Positions 20,076 through 31,043 are shown, counted from the stretch's first letter. The stretch: 64,000 bases of DNA from Eukaryota sp. TZLM1-RC (GCA_040285825.1 JAUPSS010000008.1:620001-684000), one strand, 5' to 3'. The notes: generated from the sequence alone by a model not told the origin. Numbers and translations: made by a program.

Positions 20076-21396
20076 TCACCAGATAAATCTTCCTATGGTG
20101 TCATTTGGAGCTTTGAATGGTTTATTTATAAATATATAAACTGTTAAAAGATTAATTAAAATTGAAATAAATACTCTTGAAATCGAAAGGAAATAATACA
20201 GTCTATTTGGAATAAAAATTTTAGTATTAAGAACTATTAAAAATATCCACATCACTGGTATAAAATACCTCAGTTCAAAGAGACTTGACATTATTAAAGG
20301 AACCAGAGTTAAAAAGAGCAATAAAAGACCTCTTAATTTAAAAATTAGAAAATAGAAGAATAACAAGAATAGAGAACAACAAAGAAGGAGCAATAAGTAA
20401 TAAAAATGGGTTTGAGGTATTGATAATTCTATACAAGTAAAATAAATAGTGACGATTATCTGAAATCAAATACAAGTGACTTATTCTTTTTCCAAAAAAA
20501 TAAACAAAAAGGAAATAAATAACACTCCAAATAACGAAACAGAATAGTAAATTAAGAAAAGTTTTCTTGGATAAATTGATAGCTTTGTTGGTTAAAATAA
20601 TGAGTTCTGGTAATAAATAAATTAATAAAAAACCAAAATAATTAATCATAGATAGATGAAGGACTGGTTTATGAGCAGATTTATCACCTAAAACGATAGA
20701 AAAATCATTGAGAATGAAAAATGTGGAAAATAAAATCAAGATTAATAAAATGCTGGGGAAAAAAGAATAACAAAAACTGAAAATAGAGTTAATTTTTGAT
20801 TTGAAATTGAGTGGACTCCTCATTATTGCTGAAACATAAGGATAATACTGAAAAACGACAATAGAAATAATAAAAATAATGTTAGTCTGCCTGAATAAAA
20901 CAGCCAAAAAACCAAAAATAAACGATTTAAATGAAGGTTTGGAAAAAGATGAGCATGATTTGAAAAATAATAAAAGGAATAATAGAGAACCAGGATCAGT
21001 GTAGAAAAGTAAGGAAAAAAACCACGAGAAGGGTAAAAGAAAGAGAGAAAGAGCTGTGAGTAAAGAGAAGTTGTCCTTGTTGGTGAGTGAACAAGCTACA
21101 GGCAAACACAGACAATAGAGAGCAAGATTGACAAGTCTAGCGGTCAGTAAAAGCCATTCAGGAGAAATAGTAAGGGTTTTGGCAATGAAAAGAAAAGGAG
21201 AAGTGATGAGGAAGAGACCAGGAAAGGTGGTTAATTTGGGATCCCACTTGTAATCAAAAGAGGAAAAAATAAGAGATTGGTTGAAATGAAAGGGTTCATC
21301 CATGTAAGGTGGTATACTTCTACAATAGAAAATAATGGGAAGCTGTAAGCAGAAGAAAAGGAGGGGTAAGAGCTGGATGGAAGGTTGTTTCACCAT
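20076..21396 (-). CDS. ALG10: Dol-P-Glc:Glc2Man9GlcNAc2 alpha-1,2-glucosyltransferase (ALG10)
   Basis: Multi-pass ER membrane enzyme that adds the last glucose to the lipid-linked oligosaccharide for N-glycosylation. The luminal signature PPYMDEPFHFNQ...FDYKWDPKLTTFPGL near residues 28-60 is characteristic. FYTDPGS and FRQTNIIF follow in the expected order, and FELRYFIPV sits near the C-terminus. The reading frame changes near 20350; removal of a 46-bp GT-AG intron (20332-20377) restores it and gives 424 residues, close to but shorter than animal ALG10. Because the region is uniformly hydrophobic, a frameshift cannot be excluded. It is convergent with SPB4, with no base between the stop codons, and divergent from a possible small gene at 21427. 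Confidence 0.9.
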
Positions 21397-21426
21397 TGTT
21401 TAGTGCCATCAAGAATTTAGAATTTG

Positions 21427-21626
21427 ATGCAAAAGAATAATGCTGATAACAAAAAGCATTATACTTTCGAAACTCGTCAAAAACGAGATCAAGCTGCAAG
21501 AAAGCAACAATTTCGCTATCCAGTCCCAGTCTATGTGGTCCACTTCACCCTCAATTTCACCCACCTGTTCAGCTAAAGCTTCAAGATCTTATTCGCTTAA
21601 TAAAATCCACTCAACGAAGGGAGTAA
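21427..21626 (+). CDS. Possible tiny two-exon gene
   Basis: ATG 21427 opens a 37-codon basic segment (HYTFETRQKRDQAARKQQF). A 35-bp GT-AG intron (21538-21572, ending CACCTGTTCAG) would join it in frame to 18 codons (LKLQDLIRLIKSTQRRE). The product would be 54 residues. Support is only codon-like composition, a splice pattern like that of neighbouring genes, and a divergent position 30 bp from ALG10. I do not recognise the product. Confidence 0.3.
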
Positions 21627-22013
21627 GGTCATGAAAGTGACAAGAGATTGAATGTGTTCAGGAGAAAAATTCTGAAATTAAATGTAATTTTAAAAGTCAA
21701 TTAATGTTGATATTAATAATTAATTATTTGAATTCATTGATTTAAATTAAGTTTTTAGGTTCCACTTTATTGTGTTTGAAATACTTTTTTATAAAATTGA
21801 AGGAAAATTTATTACGTTACCTTAAGGTAAAACTTTTCAATGGATGTCTCTTCCATTTTTATAGATCCTTTTTACACTGGAAACTTTGTGTCACTATTGA
21901 ATTGCAGATAAAAACATGAACAAAAATGAAGGAAATAACTAACGATATACACAAAAAATATCAATAAATTACATAAATATATTTCAAAACAATCTAAAAC
22001 CTAAACTTGACAG

Positions 22014-22622
22014 CTATGCCGTCGATTCCTCAGATCTTGACCGTTTAGTTGAACCATCAGAAGATCTTCTCTTCTTTTTCTTTTTCTCAGCCCCATCTGA
22101 ATCTCTATGCTTCCTCCTCTTCCTTCTACGTTCTGTCGTGGATGATTGGGGTGATTCTGGTACAACATTTAGAGTCTGGGACTTTGAAAGTTCATCCATT
22201 TTGAAGTAAACATCATTTTGTCCCAACGATGAAGTTGTTTTGGACTTGATATAGTTGGCGATAGCCCTTGGAGCAGAGAAATTTTTAACTGCAACGGCAT
22301 GACGTAACCAATAAAGTTCTTCACTGCTCCAATCATTACTTCGACTTCCATCCAATACTAGTGGGTGAGTGGGAACATTTGCCGTTTTTTCAGTTTTTCG
22401 TGCTGATTCTGATGGTGTGGGATCAGATGCTTTTTTCGATACTACTTTGCTTGACTTAGGGTTTGGTGGAGGGGTTTCAGTTGTTTTGCTCACAGATGGT
22501 GCATCTACTTCGGGCAAAACAGTATGGTGGTCTGATTTGTGAGAAGCTAAGTTGTGTCGAATAGAGTTAGCAGCAGCTTCAAGACCATCTGCTATGACAG
22601 AGAGCAGAAACTTGGTGTCCAT
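22014..22622 (-). CDS. SANT/Myb-like nuclear protein
   Basis: A 202-residue protein. The central region (about residues 94-145, DWSSEELYWLRHAVAVKNFS through KTTSSLGQNDVYFKMDEL) resembles a SANT/Myb-type helical repeat with the leading Trp and an acidic first helix. The N-terminal part is Ser/Pro/Lys-rich, and the C-terminus is strongly basic (ERRRKRRKHRD; EKKKKKRRSSD), typical of nuclear localisation. A chromatin or transcription role is an inference. Only 25-28 bp separate the start from the 3' end of a family B Fanzor-like element on the same strand. Confidence 0.7.
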   Translation of the reverse strand: MDTKFLLSVIADGLEAAANSIRHNLASHKSDHHTVLPEVDAPSVSKTTETPPPNPKSSKVVSKKASDPTPSESARKTEKTANVPTHPLVLDGSRSNDWSSEELYWLRHAVAVKNFSAPRAIANYIKSKTTSSLGQNDVYFKMDELSKSQTLNVVPESPQSSTTERRRKRRKHRDSDGAEKKKKKRRSSDGSTKRSRSEESTA

Positions 22623-22647
22623 TCTTGGAGATATTGTTTATAACAGT

Positions 22648-22983
22648 GAATACTGTGAATTTTACTTATAAAGCATTCCCATGCGAAATTCACTCCTGTT
22701 TTCAACTTTCTCAATGTCTTATCACAGGCTGTAAGAGACATGTAGCGTCATTTGACAAAGACAATCATGATCTTCATCAATGGGTTACCTCACTTAAATA
22801 CACCTACTGCTTTCACAGAACAAAGCCTCGCGACTTGATGTATCTAAGTGGATCTACCAAATGCTACTAAGGTATTTGTAGATCGGTCTCCAAAGTTTTT
22901 CAAAATAACTAAAAAATACTAAAAAACTCAAAAACAATATCAGTTTTTCCAAAGTTTTTGTTTCTGTATGCTCAGGTTCCCAT
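22648..22983 (-). ncRNA. Candidate Fanzor guide-RNA (omega/fRNA-like) region, copy 2
   Basis: Noncoding segment between the nuclease stop and the element end, conserved in all three family B copies (5044-5370, 22648-22983, 41348-41678). In RNA orientation it contains a GATCTAC...GTAGATC stem (perfect in this copy and the 41-kb copy) and ends in a hairpin. TnpB and Fanzor systems make their guide RNA from the equivalent position. Assignment is by position and conservation only. Confidence 0.4.
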
Positions 22984-23645
22984 TCATCTCCTCAACAGAG
23001 CTTCTATGCAAATGTATCTTTCCGACCATAATCCCGCTTTCTTCTTAATTTGAATATTCTTTGCAGCGGAAATATTTCTGTCATATACTATTTGACACTC
23101 AGTACAAATACGCATCTGCCATGAGCCTGCTTGAATATTCTCGGCCATGCAACAACTGGACAGTTTGCTTGTATTAAATTCACTAGTTGACAAGTGCTTC
23201 ACATCCATTTGATAACACAATATATTTTCTGAAAGCGCTTTCTAATCCATATCGATCGACTTTTCGGCAATGAGGAAGGAAATTAGCAGAACCCACAGCA
23301 AGGTAGAGTTTTTCAGGATGTCCAGCCAGCCTTTGAAATTTTTTGAGACTCTCTCGGAACCGTCTCTCTTTTCGTCTGTGGTTATCAAACTTAATTATTT
23401 TCCATTTCTGGCGATTACTTTCCAAATACACTTTCCTCCTAACGAAATGCCAATGCTTCAAATATTGGTTGAAATTTTGAACGGAATACTGGGAAGAGTG
23501 TTTACTGAGTGAAGGTTTTGTCATGTATCTTCTGCCAGTTAGACAAGGGATAACTCCACATTGATTATCGTTTCAGAAGTGACCACATAATCTAGATTGT
23601 CCCAAATCAACGCTAATATGGGGCCTTTCAAATAAAATTTCTATT
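22648..23645 (-). mobile_element. Family B Fanzor-like element, 5'-truncated copy
   Basis: The minus strand encodes RuvC-I SVDLGQSRLC near 23610 and the central segment RRKVYLESNRQKWKII...RLAGHPEKLYLAVGSANF (23183-23524). In a shifted frame (22984-23220) follow EFNTSKLSSCC, the zinc ribbon CTECQIVYDRNISAAKNI with the RuvC-III Asp, and a basic tail. Similarity to the other copies stops near 23645, upstream of RuvC-I, so the N-terminal half is missing or replaced. The 3' noncoding part (22648-22983) is well preserved. It sits directly upstream of the SANT-like gene. Confidence 0.78.
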
Positions 23646-24475
23646 TGTTCTTGATAATTGATACTTCTACTTCTAGGTTATTCGTACTTTGTTTTGTAAC
23701 CTTCATCAATCGTGACTCTTTGTAGTTATACCTGTAAATCTTCACTATTTACATGTGTTTCGTTCACTACCGCTTTATTCAGCGAAGCATTTCGGTCTCT
23801 AATCCAAAGAGATTAATATGATGTCCACTGATAAGCGTGTGATGGAATGACATTGGTTACATCTTCCATAGTTGTGACATTCTGCGCTATCTGTATACTT
23901 CATCTGAGTTTTTCTGGTTTTTTACTGTTGAATGTTCACCAACTAATCTCATGTCTCGCCGTTGAACAGATCAAATAACCAAATTACTTTTTGAACCAAA
24001 TTCTCAAAGCGTTTTTCTCTAGTTCCTGAAATTTCATCTATTTTTGATTAAAACAAACTCCAATTTTGACGACAACATGGTTAGCATTATGAATCATCAA
24101 TTTGAACTGTTGAATCATTTGACCTCAGATCTTTTGTTATTGATTTCACCCCGCAATCTCGGCTCGGTGCCACTTTGCTTTTACTCATTTTGTATCTACT
24201 GATTTAAATTTTCTGGAAAGTGTGGATTAAGACACAGCTAACCGACCAATACATCTAATAATAAACGTTCCAATAGATCTCTGTGGTTTTGATGGAGCAG
24301 AATTGCTATCGTGATTTTCAAAGGAACATTGATGAAGGGTATGTCTTGTGTTTGGAAAATGTTAGTTGAAGAAGTTTCAATGATGTTGCATAAAGAAAAA
24401 TTCTTCATGAAAAAATAACTTTACACATGTTAAAAATAAGCAACTACAACAAAAATCCAAATTTAAAATCTAAAA
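23646..24475. other. Interval without a supportable gene
   Basis: Short frames only. A minus-strand stretch near 23860-23905 encodes a Cys/His-rich ECHNYGRCNQCHS, which may be a remnant of the N-terminal part of the Fanzor-like element. No intact ORF. Confidence 0.35.
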
Positions 24476-24479
24476 AAAA

Positions 24480-25238
24480 CTAAATAGAATAAGCTATAAG
24501 CAGCTGTGCTGACCAATAAGTAATCAAAACAACACACTGCATCAAGAAATAATACTGCTGACTCAATGGGTAAAAGTAAATGGTACCGAGTACACCATCA
24601 CTGACAAAAAATAGGCAAGATCCAGCCAAGGTGAAAAAGCTACTGATGCGAACTTTAGTATTTTTCTTGGTAGTGGTGGTGAAACGCGAAAGAGAACTGA
24701 AAATCATTGCAGAAATTATTGCCAAATAAACAACTGCTGCGACTCGGAGAGACAATGGTGCATGACGAACTACAAAGCCAAGATATGTGAGGTCCATTAG
24801 AATAATTACAGCAGCAAACTTCTTCTTTGCGACAGAATTTCTCATGAACGCAGCCACGAAATAGAGATGACCAATCAAGAATGATAAAACCCCCATGAAA
24901 AAGTAAATTCTATGTTCATCATAACTGAGGAAAATATCACCGATTAGGCCACAGCAGAGCCCAATGGTAATAGGGTATTGATAGGTGGGGGTTGAGAATT
25001 GGGAATGGTGTGTTCTGATGACAGCTATTCCAACAATCAATGTGGTGGTAATTGCTTTGAAACCACGCCAAGCACTGATACCTTGTTCTCGCAAGACAAG
25101 ACAAAGTGTTGCACTAATAATGACCAAGATCGTCACTATTATTTGCAAGGCTATCCTACGTTTTGGGAACTTTTTGCTAACAATGGGTGTGGATTCTTCA
25201 TTTAAAAGAGTATCAGAGCAATTGTTAATGGATGTCAT
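24480..25238 (-). CDS. YhhN/TMEM86 family membrane protein (lysoplasmalogenase-like)
   Basis: A 252-residue protein with about eight predicted membrane segments. Family signatures are visible: GLCCGLIGDIFLSY near residue 95, FMGVLSFLIGHLYFVAAF near residue 115, and FFVSDGVLGTIYF near residue 210 followed by a terminal YWSAQLLIAYS. TMEM86 proteins hydrolyse the vinyl-ether bond of lysoplasmalogens in the ER; bacterial YhhN members share the fold. The conserved Asp residues in the IGD and SDG motifs are present, so activity is plausible. The first ~45 residues are a hydrophilic cytosolic extension. An isolated single-exon gene between two Fanzor-like remnants. Confidence 0.88.
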   Translation of the reverse strand: MTSINNCSDTLLNEESTPIVSKKFPKRRIALQIIVTILVIISATLCLVLREQGISAWRGFKAITTTLIVGIAVIRTHHSQFSTPTYQYPITIGLCCGLIGDIFLSYDEHRIYFFMGVLSFLIGHLYFVAAFMRNSVAKKKFAAVIILMDLTYLGFVVRHAPLSLRVAAVVYLAIISAMIFSSLSRFTTTTKKNTKVRISSFFTLAGSCLFFVSDGVLGTIYFYPLSQQYYFLMQCVVLITYWSAQLLIAYSI

Positions 25239-25416
25239 TGATTGAGTACCAACAGGGATAGAAGTGGAGTTGGGTTGAAATCAAACTGAGAATTCCACAT
25301 CAAATGGTGTAAACGCCACAACAATGATGTAAACTGCTCAGTACCAAGGGTTAGAATACACTAAACACCTTGGAAATACGTTGATGAAAACAGCTACTAC
25401 TGTCTCTTTAGACATC

Positions 25417-26350
25417 TTACACGCCTTGGTCTTCGGAATGGTTCTTGCCTAGTGCCAGTGAAATACTCACTGATTGAAATCTCCAGCTGATTGAAATCTC
25501 CAGCTGATTTCTGGAGGCTGAAATGTCCCTATACCAGTTGGTCTGACATCGAGGGCAATCGAACTTAGCGTTATTTACCCTTCCGTCAACATTATATATC
25601 ATTCTATGGAAGACCTTACAGCAATTCACTTTTGCTGAGGCCATAATCTCGTCCCCCATTTGACGTTTACAAAGTTGAGAAATCTCTTTCTGGGGGATTT
25701 CACAGATTGACGAGATGTACCACCGCCGCCATTACGGAACCAAACTATAGTGTTTTTCCTTCAGACAAGCGTTTAATTTTGTTAATGAAACTAGTTAGTC
25801 TCTTTTGTCTTCGCATGAAAAAATCAAACTTATTTCTTTTAAGTTTTGTTCTTGCACCACACTGCAGGTTTCCACACATAATTGAAGAATATTCAGGCTG
25901 TTCCTCAGATTCAGAAACATAAGGTAAACTTATTTCAATCAGATACTCTTGAATGCTCTGAACGGAATAAGTATTAGGAGTTGCTTGAGTGAGAAGAGGA
26001 GGGTGATTTGATTTTCGTACTTATGGGTTTAGCAGCAGGCCAGAACCCTCAAACACAGGTGCAGAATTTCGGAAAGAACCAGCAGTCCAACCACAAAGAT
26101 TGGTGTGGTTGGGATCAATGGCTACAAAAAACAAATTTTCATCAGGATCTCTGTAATTGGGCTGTTCATCCGCTGGTAACCGTGGCCTTCGCTGTGTATT
26201 TGCTTTTTTATGGACATTACATATTCTTTTCCTTTCAGAGTTATGGAAATCATAATTTCCAAAGACACGCCTTGACTCAAATTCGCTGACTGTATATTTT
26301 TTTGCTGTCCGGGTGAACATGAACAGCGAAGAATCACCATTTGAAAACAT
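25417..26350 (-). mobile_element. Family A Fanzor-like element, decayed
   Basis: The minus strand shows a 109-residue N-terminal frame (26021-26350) ending with RuvC-I FFVAIDPNHTNLCGWTAG. A broken middle follows (RRQKRLTSFINKIKRL near 25780). A C-terminal frame (25417-25659) carries ASAKVNCCK, the zinc ribbon CPRC and RuvC-III WYRDISASRNQLEI. At least one frameshift and a short tandem duplication (CTGATTGAAATCTCCAG, near 25470-25505) interrupt it. The N-terminal frame shows what precedes RuvC-I in this family. Confidence 0.75.
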
Positions 26351-27415
26351 TTTATGGTTAATAAATTTAAATTATTAAAAAACTGATAAGGGTTGTTCAA
26401 ACTTTTTGGTTTCATTTAGCTTTGTGAAATATTTTTTTTAAAATTAATTTTTTTTATATAAATTGAAATTGATTTTCAACGCTAACAAAACATTAAACAA
26501 AAAACTAGAACTCAATATCCTCAATACACGCATCAACATCATCAAATCTCTTAAGCGCGCGATTTTCATACTCTATTCCTAATTGTAACAGTGCTTTGGT
26601 CAACATTTCTGGAATTGCTTTAAGAATACTGAAAACAATTCTATTGTGCCAGAAACTGAAGTTCAATTCTTTTCCTGCTCTTTCTTTTATTCAACTTCTG
26701 AAACCTTCAAGAAATTTAATGCCAGATATTCCAATGTTACCAAAAAGAGAAACAGCAAATGGAACCAACTGATACTTGACATGCTCAACACGTCCTAGCT
26801 GAGATAAGGGTTCATTGTACTTTTGGATTTTGCTCTTTTCAGCAAAGCAAAGTGGAGTTTCATCTCTTTTAGCAAAATCAATTGCTGAGTCTATAAAAAC
26901 GTCAACAGTAACAACGTCAACAACTTTAGTAACACCATCAGAAGCAGGGGTAATTAAATCAGCACGGCGTTTCCCAAAAGTATTTTCATCTTCATTTTCA
27001 GATGACAACCTTCGCACAAGTGTTTCAACAAAAGCTTCAATGTGATGACTTTTGCACATAGCGTATAGTTGGTCTCTAACAGCATCGTGAACAACTGAGC
27101 GATATGTAATATTAAATTTGCAATTAAATAAATGATTCAGATTAATGAGCTGACCACAACGACAAATCAAATCATTTGGCACACTACATGGCCACAGAAA
27201 ACATCTCATCCTGAATGCAGTTGTCCATTGATGATCATTTAATAATAGACCATATACATTTGGAATCTGGGAAATAAGACAACTTGAGCTACTATCCTTG
27301 AGGTCAATTAAAAAGTTTGCAAAAACGGGATTCTTTTCTTTAGCCAAGCTAAGACGAACAGTGAAATCCAAGTTTTCAAAAACTTTTAATATCTTTTTCT
27401 GCAATTTAGCATATG

Positions 27416-27557
27416 TGTTGTTGTTGAACTCAAATTGAATTAGTAGGTTTCTTTGTATTTCGACTGATGACGTGATACTCATTTATGAATCAGTTTTATT
27501 AATAAACAACAGATTTCTCTCTCTCCCCTTCGTGTGTTCATCTGCCTAACGGCATCA
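27416..27557 (-). repeat. Solo LTR of the TR-GAG element
   Basis: A 142-bp sequence starting TGTTGTTGTTGAAC and ending CCTAACGGCATCA, flanked by 4-bp duplications TATG (27412-27415 and 27558-27561). The empty site GCATATGCAAATTT is preserved in the sister retrotransposon at about 35505-35520, which proves insertion. Nearly identical copies bound the element at 42072-43174. Confidence 0.93.
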
Positions 27558-29029
27558 TATGCAAATTTCAAGGAAATCAAACTCCTGGGTGGAATTTCTT
27601 GAATATCAGCAGGAAAGCATTTGGACCATATGTGAGGAGAGATGCATTCAATTTCACTCTGCAAGGACACTAAATAGTCACTAACACAACATTCTATTAA
27701 ATGCTGGTTTTCAGGGAAACGTTTCAAAAATTCAAAAACGAAATTTTTTCCTCCACCGATGAATGCGGGTTTACACAAATATTTTGATTTGTGAAAATCT
27801 AGGCCTCCCAATTCTGTGCTACAAAAAATATGACTACGTAAAAAAGAAGAATCAATATCGAGCAAATTAGCCAAAAAAATTTGTTCTTAATTCATTAAAA
27901 ATTCTGCAAAATTCGAGAGAAAAAGATGGTGATGTTGATCGTAAAATATGAGTAAATTTCCCTGAATAACAAATTCTGAGGAAGAAAAATTTAAGATGTT
28001 TTTCAATATTTAAATCTGAAAGAACCATCAATTCTTCTTCAAAATTATCCAAAAGAGACGAAAGTTGATTTCAAATTTCATCAAAGTTGCCTAAATAACA
28101 ACCTAAAAAACGAAATCCTGATTCAAAATAATTGATAAAAGGAACACTTTGATCATCAATAATGAGATCAGCAGGCTCTCTACCAATCAATAAACATTTA
28201 AAAATATTTAGAGAAAGACCAATTTGATAATAGCGCTGTTGAACAATTTCAGCAATTGTTCTCAATGAATCAATTGGACCAATTATTGATATGTCATCCA
28301 TATAAGCAGTTATATGAACATCTGGAAATTCTTGTTTTAATTCACACATTGAAGGATGGATAGCAAGGCAGAAAAAGAAAGGACCTAATGGATCACCTTG
28401 TTTGACACCAGATGATGATATTAGATTGAATTCCTCATAAACAAGAGTCGACTGTGAGCCATAAAAATTGTAGAAGAACGACTCAGCTTCTGGAAAATGA
28501 GTTTGAAGCAAGGGCAAGATGGACGACCTCTTCACTGCATTGAAAGCGTTTTTAAAATCTAAATTAAAAATATAATTCGAAGTATTGGAATTAAAAAAGA
28601 CATCAGAAGAGAGTGCTGCAGAAGATGCACCATCAACTGATTTAATTCCAAATTGGAAAGGACTAAAAAAATCTTTAGCTTTTTTACCAATTCTGCCAAA
28701 CACAGCTGAAGCAAGAATACGAGACAAAGATTCACCAATTGCAATAGGCCTTATTTTTGATTCATTGTGAAATAAGCTTCGGCTTTTTTATCCAAACTGC
28801 AGAAGCAGAGAGAGAGTGTCTTTTCATAACCTCACAACAGTTATTTTCTAAAAAGTCAAAGTATTCAAACCTGATTGAAAAAATTGTGACCGCAGTTCCC
28901 ACTTTGATGGTTAATCGTTGATTTCTGATTGAGGTTTGCAAAAGATTGTGACCCCAACCAAAATAGGCATTTGCTGTCATACTAAGGCAGTGGGTCAAGA
29001 TATGCTGGTGCATTTTTCATAAAACGCGC

Positions 29030-29110
29030 AAAGTTTGTGGACTTTGTGGATGCCCAGGCCCCAATCGAAGACATTGTCCAAGAAACACATAAGAACAATA
29101 CAATGGGGTA
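29030..29110 (+). pseudogene. CCHC zinc-knuckle coding remnant antisense to retrotransposon 5' region
   Basis: The plus strand encodes KVCGLCGCPGPNRRHCPRNT. The sister copy at 36978-37065 reads CGLCGCLGHNRRHCPRNT, a proper C-x2-C-x4-H-x4-C. The motif resembles the start of the family A Fanzor-like gene at 16990 (CSVCRAATHNRRTCPQR). It lies antisense to the R1 5' part in both copies. The frame is short (about 55 codons in the better copy). Confidence 0.45.
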
Positions 29111-29336
29111 GAATTTAGAGGACAACATCAATAAAGACTCTTACTATAGTACAACTTTTAAAGACACTAACACTATCAAGCAACCAGTGATAGCATTTTT
29201 TAGGTCATAAATGCAGAATTTGATTGATGCACAATCATTTTTTTGGTAAACAATCATCTATTTTCAATCAAATGGTGGATTTAGATGACCCCATAATAAT
29301 TTTCAGAATATTTTTCCAAATTGATCCCGTTCAGAA

Positions 29337-31043
29337 ATGCACGTTTTGGATCTCTTAGATGGCAGTGAACCTCCATCCGAGGTTTCCAGTGTAGTCCTTG
29401 ATTCTTTTGGTTTAACCTCATTAACAGGCCTCTCTCAACTTCCAATGCTTAAACGATGTGACTTATCTTTCAACAAACTCTCTACTGTGGACTTTTGCCA
29501 CGAAACTTCATGTCTCCTTATTGAACTTTATTTGACATACAATGACCTAACCTCCATGGACTCCTTTTCATCTTTAAACCTCTCAAAGCTTGTCATCCTT
29601 GATCTCTCTTACAACAAACTTACCAGCATTTCAAACCTTGGCCGTGCTTTCTCTCTTCACACTCTCAATTTGTCCAACAACTTTTTGTCTGAAGTACATC
29701 AACCATTCATTCAATGCTCACCTCTGCGACTGCTTGACCTTTCCTACAATGACATTACGTCTATCTCCACTGAGGTCATTTCATCTTTTCCTTCTTCACT
29801 TCAAGAACTCTGCCTCAACAACAACCATTTAACCTCTCTCCCCTCCATTTCCCACCTGTCTTCTCTTACTTATTTAGATGTATCTTCGAACATGCTATCT
29901 TGTACGTCGTTTCTGTCTTCCTCCCTTCCTTTTCTTGACCAGCTGTATATCGATAATCAAGCAACTGATCTCACCTCGATTGATCTGCCCTACTTGCCTG
30001 CACTATCTCTTTTATCTTTAACTAATAATTCTATTTTGGCATTACCAAATTTGGTAACCATTTGTCCCCACTTGGAAGTTTTGTTGCTATCCAAAAATTC
30101 TTTTGTTGACTTTAAATCCATTGCTCCTGTTGTGTGTAATTTGACTTCTTTATTCAGATTAGATATTGATTTAAAAAACACGTCAATTGATTTGGTGTCG
30201 AATTTTCTTCCTGGATTAGAGATACTAAATGGAGATTATATCACTGAAATCGACGAATTAGATGCAAATAAGGAGATTGAGAGCCAACTATCTCAAGAAA
30301 TTTCTTCCCAGCTTACCATGATCCAATCTTTTAAATCAATATGTGATTCATTGGAGGATTTTTGCGAGGATGTTTCTCACAGAAAGTCATTGTTAAAAAG
30401 TTCATCTCCATCTAACCTATGTAATCCTTCTCCGATTAGACCTATTTCAGCCAAGCCTGTCTGCGATATTAATATTCCTTTAAGCTCCTCCCCCATCAAC
30501 AAGAGATCTCCTCTACACAGACGACACTCGTACACTGAAGGAATGGAGGAAGAACTTGGTGAGTTGACTATTGATTTTGATGATGATGATATGGACATCG
30601 GGGAAGAAGACATCATTGATGATGTTTATCATGTTGAAGGTCAGCTGAAAAGACTGTTGGGAGAGGTAGCTGTCGATCTTTCAGTATTGGCATCCCCTAA
30701 CGTTGGCAATAGAAAAAGATTACTGTCTGCTCCTGCTGTTCTTGATCAAAGTACCAATCAAAAAATGATTGATGGAGAAGTTGCCATGTATAGCAATCAC
30801 CACACTCCAATGCCACTCACATCACGTTCTCCTCAACCATCCTCCACCTCCCCAGTTTCAATGATGGCAGCCAGTAGAGGGAAGACTTCACCTCTTGAAG
30901 CAGCAGAAGATGGATTACGAAAGATGAGAAGAACGGCAAGTAAAAAAGCAAGGAGAGTGCCAGGAATGCATCCAAAGGTAAGAAGTAGATCTAAAAATCA
31001 ACAAAAGGGTGAAGACCACTCTTATTTATTTAGTTGGGGCTAG
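29337..31043 (+). CDS. Leucine-rich-repeat protein
   Basis: A 568-residue protein. Residues ~20-300 contain about ten LRRs of the SDS22-like/typical class (LKRCDLSFNKLSTVD, LVILDLSYNKLTSISNL, LHTLNLSNNFLSEV, LRLLDLSYNDITSIS, LQELCLNNNHLTSLP). An acidic linker follows (IDFDDDDMDIGEEDIIDD near residue 415), then a Ser/Pro-rich region and a basic tail (KMRRTASKKARRVPGMHPKVR) that could direct it to the nucleus. Many flagellates use such LRR proteins in cilia and centrosomes, but nothing here decides the function. Single exon, first ATG chosen. A decayed retrotransposon end lies about 170 bp upstream. Confidence 0.85.
   Translation: MHVLDLLDGSEPPSEVSSVVLDSFGLTSLTGLSQLPMLKRCDLSFNKLSTVDFCHETSCLLIELYLTYNDLTSMDSFSSLNLSKLVILDLSYNKLTSISNLGRAFSLHTLNLSNNFLSEVHQPFIQCSPLRLLDLSYNDITSISTEVISSFPSSLQELCLNNNHLTSLPSISHLSSLTYLDVSSNMLSCTSFLSSSLPFLDQLYIDNQATDLTSIDLPYLPALSLLSLTNNSILALPNLVTICPHLEVLLLSKNSFVDFKSIAPVVCNLTSLFRLDIDLKNTSIDLVSNFLPGLEILNGDYITEIDELDANKEIESQLSQEISSQLTMIQSFKSICDSLEDFCEDVSHRKSLLKSSSPSNLCNPSPIRPISAKPVCDINIPLSSSPINKRSPLHRRHSYTEGMEEELGELTIDFDDDDMDIGEEDIIDDVYHVEGQLKRLLGEVAVDLSVLASPNVGNRKRLLSAPAVLDQSTNQKMIDGEVAMYSNHHTPMPLTSRSPQPSSTSPVSMMAASRGKTSPLEAAEDGLRKMRRTASKKARRVPGMHPKVRSRSKNQQKGEDHSYLFSWG

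Larger units (their letters stand above)
26450..29169 (-). mobile_element. R1-family non-LTR retrotransposon, copy 1
   Basis: On the minus strand the protein runs in pieces. RT starts with IRPIAIGESLSRILASAVFG (near 28735); catalytic AYMDDISI lies near 28300 and GVKQGDPLGPFFF near 28400. Then come a connecting region, the CCHC motif CRCGQLINLNHLFNC near 27140, and an endonuclease-like RRADLI...KVVDVVTVD near 26930-26975. The ORF ends DVDACIEDIEF near 26510. The restriction-like endonuclease places it with R2/R4/NeSL-type elements, not L1. It is broken by a frameshift before the RT, a stop at 28071-28073, a frameshift near 27870 and a solo LTR at 27416-27557. It lacks the ORF1 region present in copy 2. 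Confidence 0.88.

Noticed and set aside
20076-20393. Separate 105-residue membrane protein
   Set aside because: Its ending (FELRYFIPV) is the expected ALG10 C-terminus and it overlaps the main ALG10 frame, so it is better explained as an ALG10 exon.
24985-25245. Plus-strand frames opposite the YhhN/TMEM86 gene
   Set aside because: Shadows of a conserved membrane protein gene; composition follows from the real gene.
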